From assembly GCA_022605405.1 (NCBI GenBank), contig JABYQQ010000013.1, positions 1,240,001-1,304,000 on the forward strand: a DNA stretch of 64,000 bases, read 5' to 3'. Made by a program: the position numbers and the translations under genes. Positions 13,128 to 23,766 of this stretch are shown piece by piece (the stretch's first letter is position 1; each line of letters opens with the position of its first letter). Origin of the DNA: Earliella scabrosa (taxonomy: Eukaryota > Basidiomycota > Agaricomycetes > Polyporales > Polyporaceae). The notes under the pieces were generated by a model. It worked only from the letters and a program-made list of their open reading frames with translations, was not told where the DNA came from and ran no database searches.

Positions 13128-13879
13128 CTTGTCCAAGCTTCTTGGCTGGCGGCGGGCGGATTGGAAGAGTCGCCGCCACGAGCACAAGAATATAAGAGCG
13201 AGGTGTAGGCGCAGTCGTCGGCCCCGCAATTGCGCCGAAAAGAGTCAGAGTATGGCCGAACGGCGGCACATCAAACGGCTCATAAAGCATACTTGATCGA
13301 TCCCCTCAGCCCTGGGCTGAGCCCTCGTTGTTGCGATTGTTCGTCATCGGATGCGGTGTGTTGAGGTGCTGACTGTGCACAGCGATTGCGGACGCACGAG
13401 CACATACAGATACCAATGAGCACTTTGAGAGTTCGGGCTATCGTAAGTACTAGTCATCCATCGCAACCATGTAGCATGCAAACGAACAGACTCCGAGTCG
13501 GCGGGAGCGAAAGTTTTGAAAACGGTCACAACGAGCGCCTTACGTAACGGACTGGCGCCTGTAACCAAAACTTCCGCAACTCCGAGACATCTGCATGTAA
13601 GTCAAGAGGGAGGCAGTAATAAGCGCCCGGACCGGTGGTAGGGGGGGGAGGGGGGTCTCGGGGTCCTTACCGCACTTTCCGGAAGCGCTCTCATGTTGTC
13701 CTTCTTGGGCTCGTCTTTAATGAAAACCACGCTTGCATGGCCTTGTTCAGCACTGTTCTAGTGCCGTATCAATGAAAATCTACAGTCCGAAAGCTCATGG
13801 GCCTGCTACCACAACATTCACCGCCAATACAAGTTATCCAGTCACCGGAAGCTCAGCAATTTGCAGCCTAGTAATTTGG
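13128..13879. other. Intergenic region with G-run
   Basis: About 750 bp upstream of the ABC transporter and ahead of the zinc-finger exon. I see no gene. A run of G with few interruptions lies at about 13637-13664 on the plus strand. The part next to 13127 must hold the ABC transporter promoter, but I recognise no specific element. Confidence 0.4.
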
Positions 13880-14220
13880 ATGAAGAAAAAGAGCGACAAG
13901 GTGCGGCGAACTCTGGATGTGCCTCGATGTGTCTGACTGATATACTGTAGCCGCTGACCGAGCCATTCCGTTATTGCAAAGAATGTGACAAAGACATCAA
14001 CCTCGGAACGGGCGGTGAGGCCAATTGGAACAGCCATAACAACAGCGGTGCCCATAGACGGGCCGTACAAAAGAAGGCCGAGACACAGAAGAATAAAAAA
14101 CTCACATCATGGTTTACTAGTGGCGCACTGGCAGGACCGTCCAATGCCTCTGCTAGAGTGCCTGGCCCCACACCGTTACGGTCAGAGAAGCGTCCGTCTT
14201 CTCCAACTATAGCCATGTGA
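13880..14220 (+). pseudogene. Zinc-finger N-terminal exons of the P-like transposase gene, cut off from its body
   Basis: A short coding piece. ATG at 13880 gives MKKKSDK, then a 50-nt intron (13901-13950, GTGCGG to TACTGTAG), and then an exon reading PLTEPFRYCKECDKDINLGT and on to a stop at 14218-14220. It encodes a C-x2-C...H-x5-H zinc finger (CKEC, then H in NWNSHNNSGAH), a basic stretch and KKLTSWFT, followed by Pro/Ser-rich sequence. A GTGAGT donor at 14215 overlaps the stop, so in the intact gene the exon probably spliced onward. The expected continuation, a protein body with no zinc finger of its own at its start, begins at 15734 beyond the inverted-repeat insertion. I infer this is the displaced N-terminus of that gene; alternatively it is a solo fragment of a related copy. 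Confidence 0.55.
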
Positions 14221-14298
14221 GTATCACTCTACCGTCATTTCCAGTCAACTACTGAACTTGAAGGTTCCTCTGGTATACCATATTAGCGCATGCTCCTC

Positions 14299-14336
14299 CA
14301 TCAGGGAATTTCCCCCTGGCACATTTGGGGTAATAA
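14299..14336 (+). repeat. Left terminal inverted repeat
   Basis: Inward-facing copy of the ~38-bp terminal repeat. It contains the near-palindromic GGGAATTTCCCCC core and ends in TAATAA. Confidence 0.65.
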
Positions 14337-14886
14337 GCATCCATTAGACAAAAATTATGATCATTTTGCGCATATTTGCTACTCAGATAAATCAGAGTTT
14401 ATTCGCCATGTCCCCTGCTCATGCACAGGAAATATACGCTAATTTTGAATAATTGGATCAACATTCAAGATAATGTGCTGTACTATGCACACCATTCACC
14501 GAAGTAGATGTAGTCAACAGAAATAATATTGATGCTGTTCAGTACATAGTATCTACAATGCCGGTAAAGGCCTTCAAGGAAGGCAATATAACTGCAAGAT
14601 CTAGATGTGAGAGAGTGGTAGAGTACCAGGCGGACATGAGGGGACTCGGGAGAGGACGCAGTGTACACATAATGAGAGAGGGCGCGGTGATGAGCTAATA
14701 CAGGATAGAGCAAGCACAAAATGTAGGACGATGGGAAAGATGCGAGATGACGAGGTAGAGGTGAGGGAAGAGGATAGAAGTGGTCACACCGTAGCAGATG
14801 AACGAGTCTTGGAGCAAGATGACGGGGTAGATGCGAGGCCAGAAGGTGGGGTAGATGCGAGGCTTGAGGACGGCGTGGGCGGTGTG

Positions 14887-14958
14887 GATGCGAAGCAAGA
14901 GGATGGCAGGGATGCGAAGCAAGAGGACGGCGGGGATGCGAAGCAAGAGGACGGCGGG
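14887..14958 (+). repeat. 24-bp minisatellite, three tandem copies
   Basis: Unit GATGCGAAGCAAGAGGACGG-CGGG. Copies start at 14887, 14911 and 14935; the first differs at two positions. More diverged partial copies lie just upstream (14830-14880). The array makes artificial open frames on both strands (for example His/Pro/Ser repeats on the minus strand), which I do not regard as genes. Confidence 0.85.
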
Positions 14959-15355
14959 GATGCAAGGTGGCCGCGGGGAAAAGAAAGGGAGACGCAAAGC
15001 GAGAGGACGCAGTAAATGCGAGGGAAGAGAATGGGGTGCAGACAGAGTCGCTGGGGAGGTGTTATATCACATGAGAATGAGCGGGTTACTGGGAGAGCGA
15101 TCTTACCGCGTGTTTCTCCTCGTCCGGCCCATCTCTCTCCCATATCATCTTGAGCCTTTGCCACTCATGCTGGCCAAGGCGAGTCTAGTGGCGGCGATGT
15201 ACAGTACTAGACATACCGTCGCCGCGGTGCAGTTGGATTCTAGCATGTCAATGTGTCGTGTCAGCCTGCAGCATAGGGGCGACGTCATCAATGACTTACT
15301 GCTCTTGAGCTCTTGCAGTAGTGTTAACTGTCCGGGTGCAGCACACAATCGGGAA

Positions 15356-15415
15356 GGAGGGAGAAGGGATGAGGGAGAAGGGGACGAGGGAGAAGGGGAC
15401 GAGGGAGAAGGGATA
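15356..15415 (+). repeat. 15-bp purine minisatellite, four tandem copies
   Basis: Unit GAGGGAGAAGGGGAC, with copies starting at 15356, 15371, 15386 and 15401. The outer copies are slightly diverged. It lies inside the inverted-repeat element. Confidence 0.85.
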
Positions 15416-15698
15416 GAGAGAACTTGAAGTGCGGACTGCTGCGCTGGCAGATTTGTGCAAACAATGACAAATAGAGAACTTTGCATTCTCGAAACCAAGA
15501 CCAGTAGCGCCCGCTCTTCGAATACCTTTTTATACGCTGACCGGCATATGAGCCGTGTCACATACTCACCTACCGGATGAGTTGTGACAATACAATCACT
15601 CTCAGACCGCTTCTCTACTTGCCGCCAAAGTAGTCGTGAATGAGCTACCCATCAACGTCTATAAGTGTAAAATTAGATCCATTAGCTCTCATTTTGCA

Positions 15699-15736
15699 TT
15701 ATTATCACTAATGGGCTAGGGGGAAAATTCCTGATG
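15699..15736 (-). repeat. Right terminal inverted repeat
   Basis: Inward-facing partner of the repeat at 14299-14336. The near-palindromic core GGGGGAAAATTCC is at about 15718-15731. The ATG that opens the following gene body (15734-15736) lies at the very tip of this repeat. Confidence 0.65.
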
Positions 15737-18700
15737 TCGTCTGCTGGAACGTCCATGGATGGCATGTTGCCGCATACGCCGCTGAGGAAGGACATTGGAA
15801 GCTCTTCATACTCACACGGCCACCCCTCAGACGTCTCACCCGTTACCCACTCTGAGTCCGATCGTCTCGTCTCGCATCAGAGTAATCTCATGGATGAGAT
15901 CTCCTCTCTCATCCGGCTTCATTCCAGTCGAAACACAGCGGGATCATCGACTCAGAGCGAGTTCTCTCACACACCAGTTTACACATCCGATGACATCTAC
16001 GAGTCTGAGTGGCACTTCGTCGACTCACGCTTGAATAATGTTCTTGGCTATGGAGTTACTCCATCGGAGCTGTCCGCGCGCATCCAGAATAATGAGTTAG
16101 ACGTCGTTGGACTTGGAAACTGGCTCAAACAGGTCATTCTTTGGCCAGGAGTAACACTTGGTCTACTCGAAGGGAAGCTTACACGTTTCAGAGACGCTCT
16201 CCGTATGTGGTACGTGCACCTATTAAGCTCAGATCTGACCGGCAACTCACCTCTACCAATGACAGTACTACATCTTCCGATCAATCAAGCCTACATGGCC
16301 CCCGATCTCAGAGCCGTATGCTCAAAACAAATCTCGCCGTTTTGACGGCGTACCCCCGTTCTCCACCACGCGTGCTCTCTTCAAGTTCAGAGACAGCAGC
16401 TCCGGCAGCTCCGCTACTGGCACCGCATCCTATTGCACTGGGGCTGCCGCCCTCTCCCACATGCCCTACAGATGACACCAATCCTCAGCATCGTTCGTCT
16501 CAGTCAAACCTTCGGGCACAAGCTGGGACCTCGCAGTGTGCGGGATATCAGCTCAACATTCCGCCCGGCACGTCCACTCACGGTGTTTATCCCCTCGGGT
16601 TGCATTTGAAGGCTCCCCTCCCTTGGATGGTTACAATTGGACCTGAGCGCATCACTCTACACTCAACTGAGTGCACGGGAGCACTTGCTCAAGCTTCAAG
16701 TTGTTCCTCCTGTGCGTTGCTCAAGAAAAACACTCATGTGATCGGAATCGAAGACCGGATACGTACGGGAATCCATGAGAACACACCCTTCCACTTTCTT
16801 TCCTTCGATGCCTCTCTTGAACTTCTTCGTCGCAAGAATGCCCAGCTTGAAGATCTTCGGTTTTCCGCGCTGAATCTCGCTCGACGCTACCTTGTCCGTG
16901 GCCGAACACTTGACGGCTACAAACGTTTCGTCATCGCCGTCGCTCATTCTGATCTTCACACGCGGGTGCACAAAGTTGTGTCGGTTGCTCGGAAGCATTC
17001 CATGAGTATCCAGGCCATTGTCACCAAGCTCGACCAAGCCAATCGACATCTATACTCGTCAAGATCATATGAGGAACAAGACTTCCAACGCTCATACTTG
17101 CTCTGGAAGTTAGGAGGACAGAGAGCTGCGGACATAGCTGCACGTTCCCTTGGCCTTCCATCGCTCTCTACCACTCGTCGACATTATGACATACCTCCTA
17201 TCGTGCCATCAGCCGGATTCCCGACCATGGACGAGATTGTTGAGAATTTACAAATATGTCTTCCCCTTCTCGGCTTGACGTCAGCTACTATCATGGGGTA
17301 CATTCTTCAAGTAGACGAGCTGAAGATAGAGAAACGCTTCCGATGGGATCCCCGAACAAACAAGATCCTAGGTATTTGTCGCGAACACGGCGGACAATGC
17401 TGTCTTGAGTTCCATTCACTAGAAGAGATCCAAGTTCTGGGGGAGCTTCTGTGTGGCGAGAAAGTCCATGCTGCAACCGAGGTATGTGTCGTGCATCAGC
17501 TATTTGTGCTATATATTGACAAAGCACCAATTGGTATAGGCAACCGTTATTGCAGTAGCCGCAATATCTGAAGATCACCATGAATATGCCGCGCGCCCGT
17601 TCATCATCTCTGGTACATGCAAGACTGAAGATGCCGATGCACATGCAACCTTGCTCCAGAATGCGGTCACAGCTACAATATCTCGCATTGCCTCCACCGG
17701 GAAGAAACTGTACTGCGTCGCATCGGATGGAGAGACACGACGAGGCAAGGCGTTAGGAATGTTGACCATGAGATATGAACTCGAGACAACATCTCCACTC
17801 TATTCCCTTCTTTCCCCACTTCCTCTATTCAATAGGCTCGTGGGCCAGAACGAGCTGACCTGCGACAAGGACTGGAGACATGTTCTGAAACGATTCCGAA
17901 ATGCACTCCTCCGATCAACACCCCTTGCAATTAATGGGGCTTCCTTGACACGCCCATTAATCAAGCGCCATCTCACTGCGGTAGACGGTCTACACATGAA
18001 CGGAATCACTGCAGACTCCCTCCTCTCTCCGAACGACCCTCAGGACGTTGTGCTTGCATACAAGCTGCTCAACTCCATCGCATCTCTCCCACAAGCACCT
18101 GATGAAGCTACTCCTGTCTACCGCCGAGTACGCCAGACTCTACGCCTTCTTGGATGCATATACTCTCGGCTCTTGAGATGCTACACCGACGTCACATTGA
18201 CGCTTCGAGAGCAGCTCGAGAGTTTAAGCGCTGTCTCGCACATGCTGCTTGCGCTGTATATGCAGGACAAAGGAGGCTTTATCCCGGCAGTCCTATATCT
18301 CGACGCCCAGATCATGATCAAGAATGTATACTTCTGCACGGCGAAAGTCCTTGTGGATCGACCGGACGATGGCAAGCTATGGATCATTCTACTTGGTACC
18401 GATGCTTTGGAAAAGGTGTTTGGCCTGGTCCGGACCATGGTCGGCTCTGACTCGAATGCGGACCAGCTCCAGTTGGCGAGCCGAGTAAACGGAGCTGTGC
18501 AGTGCTCTCGTATCTTGCAGGAGCACCCTGAGTGGGATCGGGGTTCCCGCAGGCTAGCAATCCCATCGTTGCAAGGGAACGGCGACAAGATAGCCTCATC
18601 TGCCGACCACATCAATCCAGCATCATGGAGCGGCGATGTCTCAGTTAAGAACATTGTTCTGCAAACATGCTGGTACCGAGGGTGCCAGCTTGCTGAGACA

Positions 18701-21264
18701 GATCTCATGTCATTCAATGTCGATCGACCGCAGGCTCAGCCGCCTCACTCCATGGGCCATGTTTCCGATGTCCTACGTCCGTTTGGAGATGGAAAGATTG
18801 TGTTCCTTGGTGGAATGCGTGCTGGTGATGTGGATGAGGAGGATCTACCGGTACCGCTATCTGCTCAGGCCCCTCCCCCGGGTCCCCTAAACCCTCCTTC
18901 CCCCACGGACGACTCTACTCATACCCTGGACAAGAACACTCTTGCTCTGGAGCCTGACATCGAGGACCTTCTCGGTAGCGAGGACGCTACTAGTACCCAT
19001 AGTCATCCGAAGAATCAGGCTAATCAAGTGAAGCTCTCACATGAAGCATGGTTGCCTGTCAGTAACACTCCTGGGGCGGCGAAGCAACACAAGAGTACAT
19101 TTCTCCGCTTGTTGTCAATATCTCCCCAGTCCTTCACACAGTCTGCGCCAGGATCCACCGACCGCTTGGGACGGATCTGTGGTTACACCCGTTATGCAAG
19201 CTCGAAGGTTATCCTTGATCCGGACATCGAGTTTGGACAACCATCTTTGAATCTCGATGATCCTGCTCTAACTCTACTCCGAGTTGAGGGACTCCTCTTT
19301 CTCGCCATCATACAAATCTGCGACATTCGTCATTGCGGTCAGAGTATGTGCTCCATCACACCCGATGACTTGGCCATGTCCGGCGTCCGAGTGAAGTTTG
19401 AGGTTCTCTCACTTCGTCCTATTGTGCCTACATCGGATAACAGCGACGCAGACTGGGAATGGACTGGACGTTCCGAGAGTTTCAGGGGTTCAAGTGTGGT
19501 ACGCGAGGCTGATGGACGTGCAATTCAGCCCATCGACCCACAACTCGTCCGCACCACAGCACACCGGTCGACTACATTGGGATCCATGTCCACATATCAG
19601 TTCCACACCCCTGAGTTGCGTGCATTAGCCTGCAACATGTTTGGTGCGGGGTTGACTAACGTGTCTTGGGCGGAGGTACCACATACAGCCGGGTTTCCGT
19701 ATCGGACTAGCTCTGGTATGTGACATACTTGGAGATCTGATATGACCGTTGTGTGTACTGATATTCACTCAACACATAGGACATCTCTGCTTTCTATGCG
19801 AGACAGAGGGTGCTTCTAACGAAGGGCAAGGCCGAGATCAATATCATTCCTGTGCTCTATGTCCGTCATTGGTGTTAACGACAAAACAACACAGCGCTCG
19901 TCTAAACCATATCGGTGCACACATCCTCCTTGACCCGCAGGTTGATCGTACAGCCACACCGTGTGGGTTCTGTCTCCGTATCGGGGAAGCGTGCGCCGTC
20001 TATGTGAGGAAGGGGAAGGGCGCCAGTAGCGGGGATGTCCTGGATCTGGAACGCACGCGGTGTCCTGATAAGTTCAAGTTTTCACTGGCCCATATGTCCA
20101 AATGCTCGTCAAGGTCACCATGCACAAACATCCCTTTACGCTGCCCGCTCTGTCCGAAGGGAGCTCCTGCAGTGTGGAAGTATAACTTGCCCTCACATCT
20201 TCGATACGCACACCAGCAAGACCCTCAGAAATATCTCGCGCTGTGGCAAATCTCCGAAGCTGAGAAGAACGACTTGAAGAAGAAGCTAGAGACGAAGCCA
20301 AGAGACACGAAGCGCAAGAGGAAACAGTCACAATCAGCAAAAATGGTGCAGCAAATATCGGAGGGTCACGTCTGTCGTATGGCAGTAAGGTATGTCCGCA
20401 TAGGGCCTCTGCGATGTCAACACATAATAACTGTTTCATAACAGAACGAGCGATCTCGAGACCCGACATGAGGAAGCGGACGATGGATATCTATCATCTG
20501 GCTCAAGCAACACATCGGAGGAGAGCCCGTCTATATCCGACACAAGTACCGAAGATGGACACGTCGCAATGGACGGGGATGTGGAAGACCAAGGGATCAG
20601 GACTGTACTCACTGGTGAACGTGACCATAGCACGTCTTCAGGACTAGCAGATGCACCGTCAATGTCAGTGGATCATAACGAAAATTCAGGTCAAAACACT
20701 GCACAGGTGAGTTGTCCATGGACTGAGTCAACGGAATTGACATCGACCTGTGAAAACATCACACAGTTACTCACCGAAAACGCCGCAATAGGCACGATCC
20801 CGGACCTTGCAGGTAGGACCGTGTCGGTCCACCCGAGTTCCTCTACGCTCCGGATACGGATCCCGGCATTGAAGAACGTCATATCAAAAACCGTTGATAC
20901 CAGCGACGGTTCGTCGGATGATGAGGACGTAGAGGGCGTGCGCAGGTCCGATGGAGAGGCTTCAAATTCCCCGGGCCGAGGTCTGGTCTCAGACGTTGAC
21001 TCCACACTCTGCATCTGTGGGGGCCCAAAGACGGATCGCATGCTTCGCTGTAACGGACCCGCATGCGGACAATGGGTGAGAACGTCCCTCAGCTATTCTT
21101 GCCTTGGCACAGACTTACCATAACTCCAGTTCCATTTCGACTGCGTCAACCTCAAGGCTGCACCGCAAACGGACTGGTTTTGCGACGACCTCTGCCGAGA
21201 GAACGCGGGTGCTCGAGTCACTAGAAAGGGGAAAAAAACCGCGAAGAGACAGCGAAGAGTATAG
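15734..21264 (+). CDS. P-element/THAP9-like transposase-related protein with Cys/His-rich and PHD fingers
   Basis: Large protein from six exons (15734-16209, 16266-17481, 17540-19715, 19780-20389, 20445-21075, 21130-21264). The total is 5244 nt, exactly 1747 codons plus stop, so the splice model is self-consistent. Motifs in order (residues of this model) are: VDELKIEKRFRWD with Asp about 509; ASDGETRRGKAL with Asp about 627; CDKDWRHVLKRFRNALL; GTDALEKVFGLVRTMVG with Glu about 855. These parallel the D, D, DPPHLLK-type and QDPLENxFG blocks of P-element/THAP9 transposases. Residues about 1290-1490 are Cys/His-rich (CFLC, CALC, CGFC, and CPLC with H-x4-H). A PHD finger follows at about 1680-1735 (CICGG, RCNGPACGQW, FHFDC, CDDLC). 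The true start may be the zinc-finger exon at 13880, since the ATG used here lies in a repeat tip. I recall similar multi-copy genes in Agaricomycetes, but this was not checked. Confidence 0.65.
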
Positions 21265-21790
21265 CGAGTATAGGACTTCCTGAGTAGGCTCAGGCTGTAG
21301 CGAACCACTGGCAGAGCGAGTACGAGGAGACTGAGTAAGATCCAGCTGTTGCCGTTTTGGGCCGATTGTCAGGCACATGCATGACAAATTATACTATATA
21401 TGGCAATTTTCCCAGGGGGAGGGGGAGGGGGTCACCTGGAGGACTCCTTGTTGCACTTGACCGACCCCGGTACAAGACGCAGTTTCTGCATCCCTCTTGA
21501 TGTAAGTACTCAACCGGTGCTTGTCTGGAGTGCATGCGGACGTTCAGATGTCATCTCACTAGCGCAGGCGTTATATCTTAGCACTTGTTGAGGTGCATGC
21601 CAGTCCCCCTGGCCAGCAGCAAGAGCACGCTGCTACTAGTAAGTATACGTAGCCACCGTTCGGTTCAATTGGTAGGTGCTGCCAGTGCGACATCGATCTG
21701 GGAGTTACCTAGAGGCCCGAGGGTCAAGACATAGATGTGGGGAGGTGAGGAATCCGAAGAAGTGAACTGTGGTCGAGTGCGAACTTGTAG
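21265..21790. other. 3' flank of the transposase-like gene
   Basis: About 525 bp without a recognised gene. It contains an AT-rich TATACTATATATGGCAATTT segment near 21391-21410 followed by a G-rich run (about 21413-21431). The AATTTTCCC core resembles the inverted-repeat tips at 14302 and 15733 weakly, which is not enough to call an element end. Confidence 0.4.
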
Positions 21791-21855
21791 AAAATAAATA
21801 TTGAGACCCGTAGGTCTACCACTCCGGGAAAGCGTGTCATCCTTGTGCAGGGGCC

Positions 21856-21886
<31 letters not shown>

Positions 21887-21914
21887 TTCGTATGTCACCC
21901 CGAAGGGGACATAC
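21791..21914 (-). ncRNA. U6 spliceosomal snRNA
   Basis: The minus strand reads the U6 core almost without change: AATTGGAACGATACAGAGAA, then GATTAGCATGGCCCCTGC, then ACAAGGATGACACGC. This includes the ACAGAGA box, which pairs with the 5' splice site, and the AGC triad. The 5' end forms a stem-loop GTATGTC-CCC-TTCG-GGG-T-GACATAC, placing the first base at about 21914. A T4 stretch at about 21791-21794 is a candidate Pol III stop, but the 3' boundary is the uncertain part. No intron is seen in this copy. It is divergent from the RRP3 gene, about 200 bp away. U6 acts in the nucleus as the catalytic RNA of the spliceosome, consistent with the intron-rich genes around it. Confidence 0.93.
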
Positions 21915-22117
21915 AGAAGCAATGGGAGGTGCTCGTCGTCGCTCAGCGTTGCGCATTTTGCTCTGTTTGCGGGTGGGCGAGAGGCGCTGTTCTCCGGCCT
22001 CACGGCCCGAGAGAAATATTTGGTGAGCGCCCAGTCCCAGAAGACACTGCGCGGTCGAGCTTTCAAATTCCGGCTTTCTTTATCCTCGACCAACGTCTGT
22101 CTCTACTTCCTTCGGCC

Positions 22118-23700
22118 ATGCCTTCTCCTGAAGATGCATCCACCTCGACTCCTCCTCCCTCAGATCCGCCGACCTTCAAGTCCCTCGGTCTTATCGACCC
22201 CCTCCTCGAAGCCCTCGAGCAGCTCAAGTTCAAGGTTCCAACCGACATCCAGGCCGAAGCCCTCCCACATGCCCTTCAGGGCCGCGACATCATCGGCGTC
22301 GCGTCCACCGGCTCGGGCAAGACTGCCGCCTTCGCCCTGCCCATCCTGCAGAAGCTCTGGGAGGACCCCAAGGGGCTCTTCGCATGCGTGATCGCGCCGA
22401 CGCGCGAGCTCGCGTTCCAGATCACCCAGCAGTTCGAGAGCTTGGGATCCGCGATGGGCGTGCGGTGCGTGACGATCATCGGTGGTGTGGACATTCAGCC
22501 GCAGAAGGTCGCGCTCGCGAAGAAGCCGCATGTCATCGTCGCTACGCCGGGGAGGCTGCTTGAGCACCTTGAGGAGACGAAGGGCTTTAGTCTACGGAAC
22601 CTGAAGTTCTTGGTGCGTGACATGCCTCTTGTTTGAGCTCTCCCGAGCTGACAGGTTGGGCACAGGTCCTTGATGAGGCCGACAGACTGCTGGACATGGA
22701 CTTTGGTCCCAAGCTCGACAAGATTCTGAAGCTCATTCCCAAAGAACGCACGACGTACCTCTTCTCGGCTACCATGACCACAAAAGTTGCGAAACTACAG
22801 CGCGCGAGTCTATCAAACCCTGTCCGTGTAGAAGTAAACTCGAAGTGTGTTCCTCCCCATCTTCCGCTTGCGGGGCCTGTGCTGACGCTGTGCTCAGATA
22901 CTCGACTGTATCAACACTGTTGCAATACTATCTTCTCATGCCCTTACCTCAGAAGGATGTGCATCTCATCCACCTTGCCAACACACTGGCGCAAAACTCA
23001 ATGATTATTTTCACTCGGACCGTGCACGACGCGCAAAGGTCTGTGCGAGAATTCTGCATCCTCGGGCCAGTTTTTGACAGCATGTACAGGCTATCCATCA
23101 TGTTGCGCTCCCTCGGTTTCCCTGCAATACCATTGCATGGCCAACTTAGCCAAAGTGCGCGACTAGGAGCACTCGGCAAGTTCAAGAGCGGTGGCCGAAG
23201 TGTTCTTGTCGCGACGGACGTCGCGAGCCGGTGAGTCATGTTTTCGCAGACAGATCCCATAGCATGCATCCTCAGCATTCCTATCACACAGAGGTCTCGA
23301 TATTCCTTCGGTCGACATCGTCATCAACTACGACATCCCTACACATTCTAAAGACTACATCCACCGGGTGGGCCGTACAGCACGAGCCGGCCGCTCCGGA
23401 AAATCCATCACCCTTGTAACACAGTACGACGTCGAGCTCGTCCTGCGCATCGAGCAAGTGATCGGCAAGAAGATGGAGCTGTGGGCCGTGGACAAGGAGG
23501 AGGTTGCACTCCTGCGGGAGCGGGTGGACGAGGCGGGGCGGCTGGCAGCGCAGGAGCTCAAGGAGCAGGGCATCAGGGGCGGACACGGGAAGAAGCGCCG
23601 GCGGGACGAGGGTGGTGGGAAGGACGACATGGACCGCGACGACGACGTCGTGGAGGCGGGTATGCCGTCGATGAAGAAGAAATCAAAGGGGCGGAGGTGA
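22118..23700 (+). CDS. RRP3: RRP3/DDX47 DEAD-box rRNA-processing helicase
   Basis: Nucleolar ATP-dependent RNA helicase needed for 18S rRNA maturation. The start [20 protein letters not shown] at 22118 is followed by the Q motif ([13 protein letters not shown]...[13 protein letters not shown]), motif I ASTGSGKT, Ia PTRELAF, Ib TPGR, II DEAD (spliced as [14 protein letters not shown]), [29 protein letters not shown] and [15 protein letters not shown]. All are intact. A basic, Arg/Lys-rich C-terminus ([18 protein letters not shown]) matches the RRP3/DDX47 subfamily. Four or five short introns are present, for example near 22615-22665 and 23231-23291. The length of about 450 residues is normal for the family. 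The stop is at 23698-23700. Confidence 0.93.
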
Positions 23701-23766
23701 TGTTGGGCTCAGCACGCAGCGTATACGGGGTGTGATCTCGAACACGGGACGCATTCCATTTCCTCG

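Larger units (their letters stand above)
14299..15736. mobile_element. 1.43-kb inverted-repeat element (non-autonomous DNA transposon candidate)
   Basis: The ends are terminal inverted repeats. The left end (14299-14336) begins CATCAGGGAATTTCCCCCTG. The right end, read inward from 15736 to 15699, begins CATCAGGAATTTTCCCCCTA. Both continue GC-x-CATT-x-G-x-G-x-TAATAA. Over about 39 aligned columns I count five mismatches and two single-base gaps. The CAGGG-type tips resemble hAT-style termini, but I find no clear flanking target-site duplication. The interior encodes no recognisable transposase. Two minisatellites (14887-14958 and 15356-15415) and AT-rich subterminal sequence fill it. It separates the zinc-finger exon at 13880-14220 from the gene body at 15734. 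No similarity search was done, so the class is inferred. Confidence 0.6.

Noticed and set aside
13637..13664. G-rich run as a quadruplex or element boundary
   Set aside because: Simple G-run without regular spacing or a matching partner.
14483..14965. His/Pro/Ser-rich minus-strand open frame inside the inverted-repeat element
   Set aside because: It is produced by reading through the 24-bp minisatellite; no start context or conserved domain.
21395..21435. Possible right terminal repeat of the transposase-like gene (GGCAATTTTCCC followed by G-run)
   Set aside because: Matches the repeat tips at 14302/15733 only over about 10-12 bases and is in the wrong relation to form an inverted pair with them; kept as a weak hint only.
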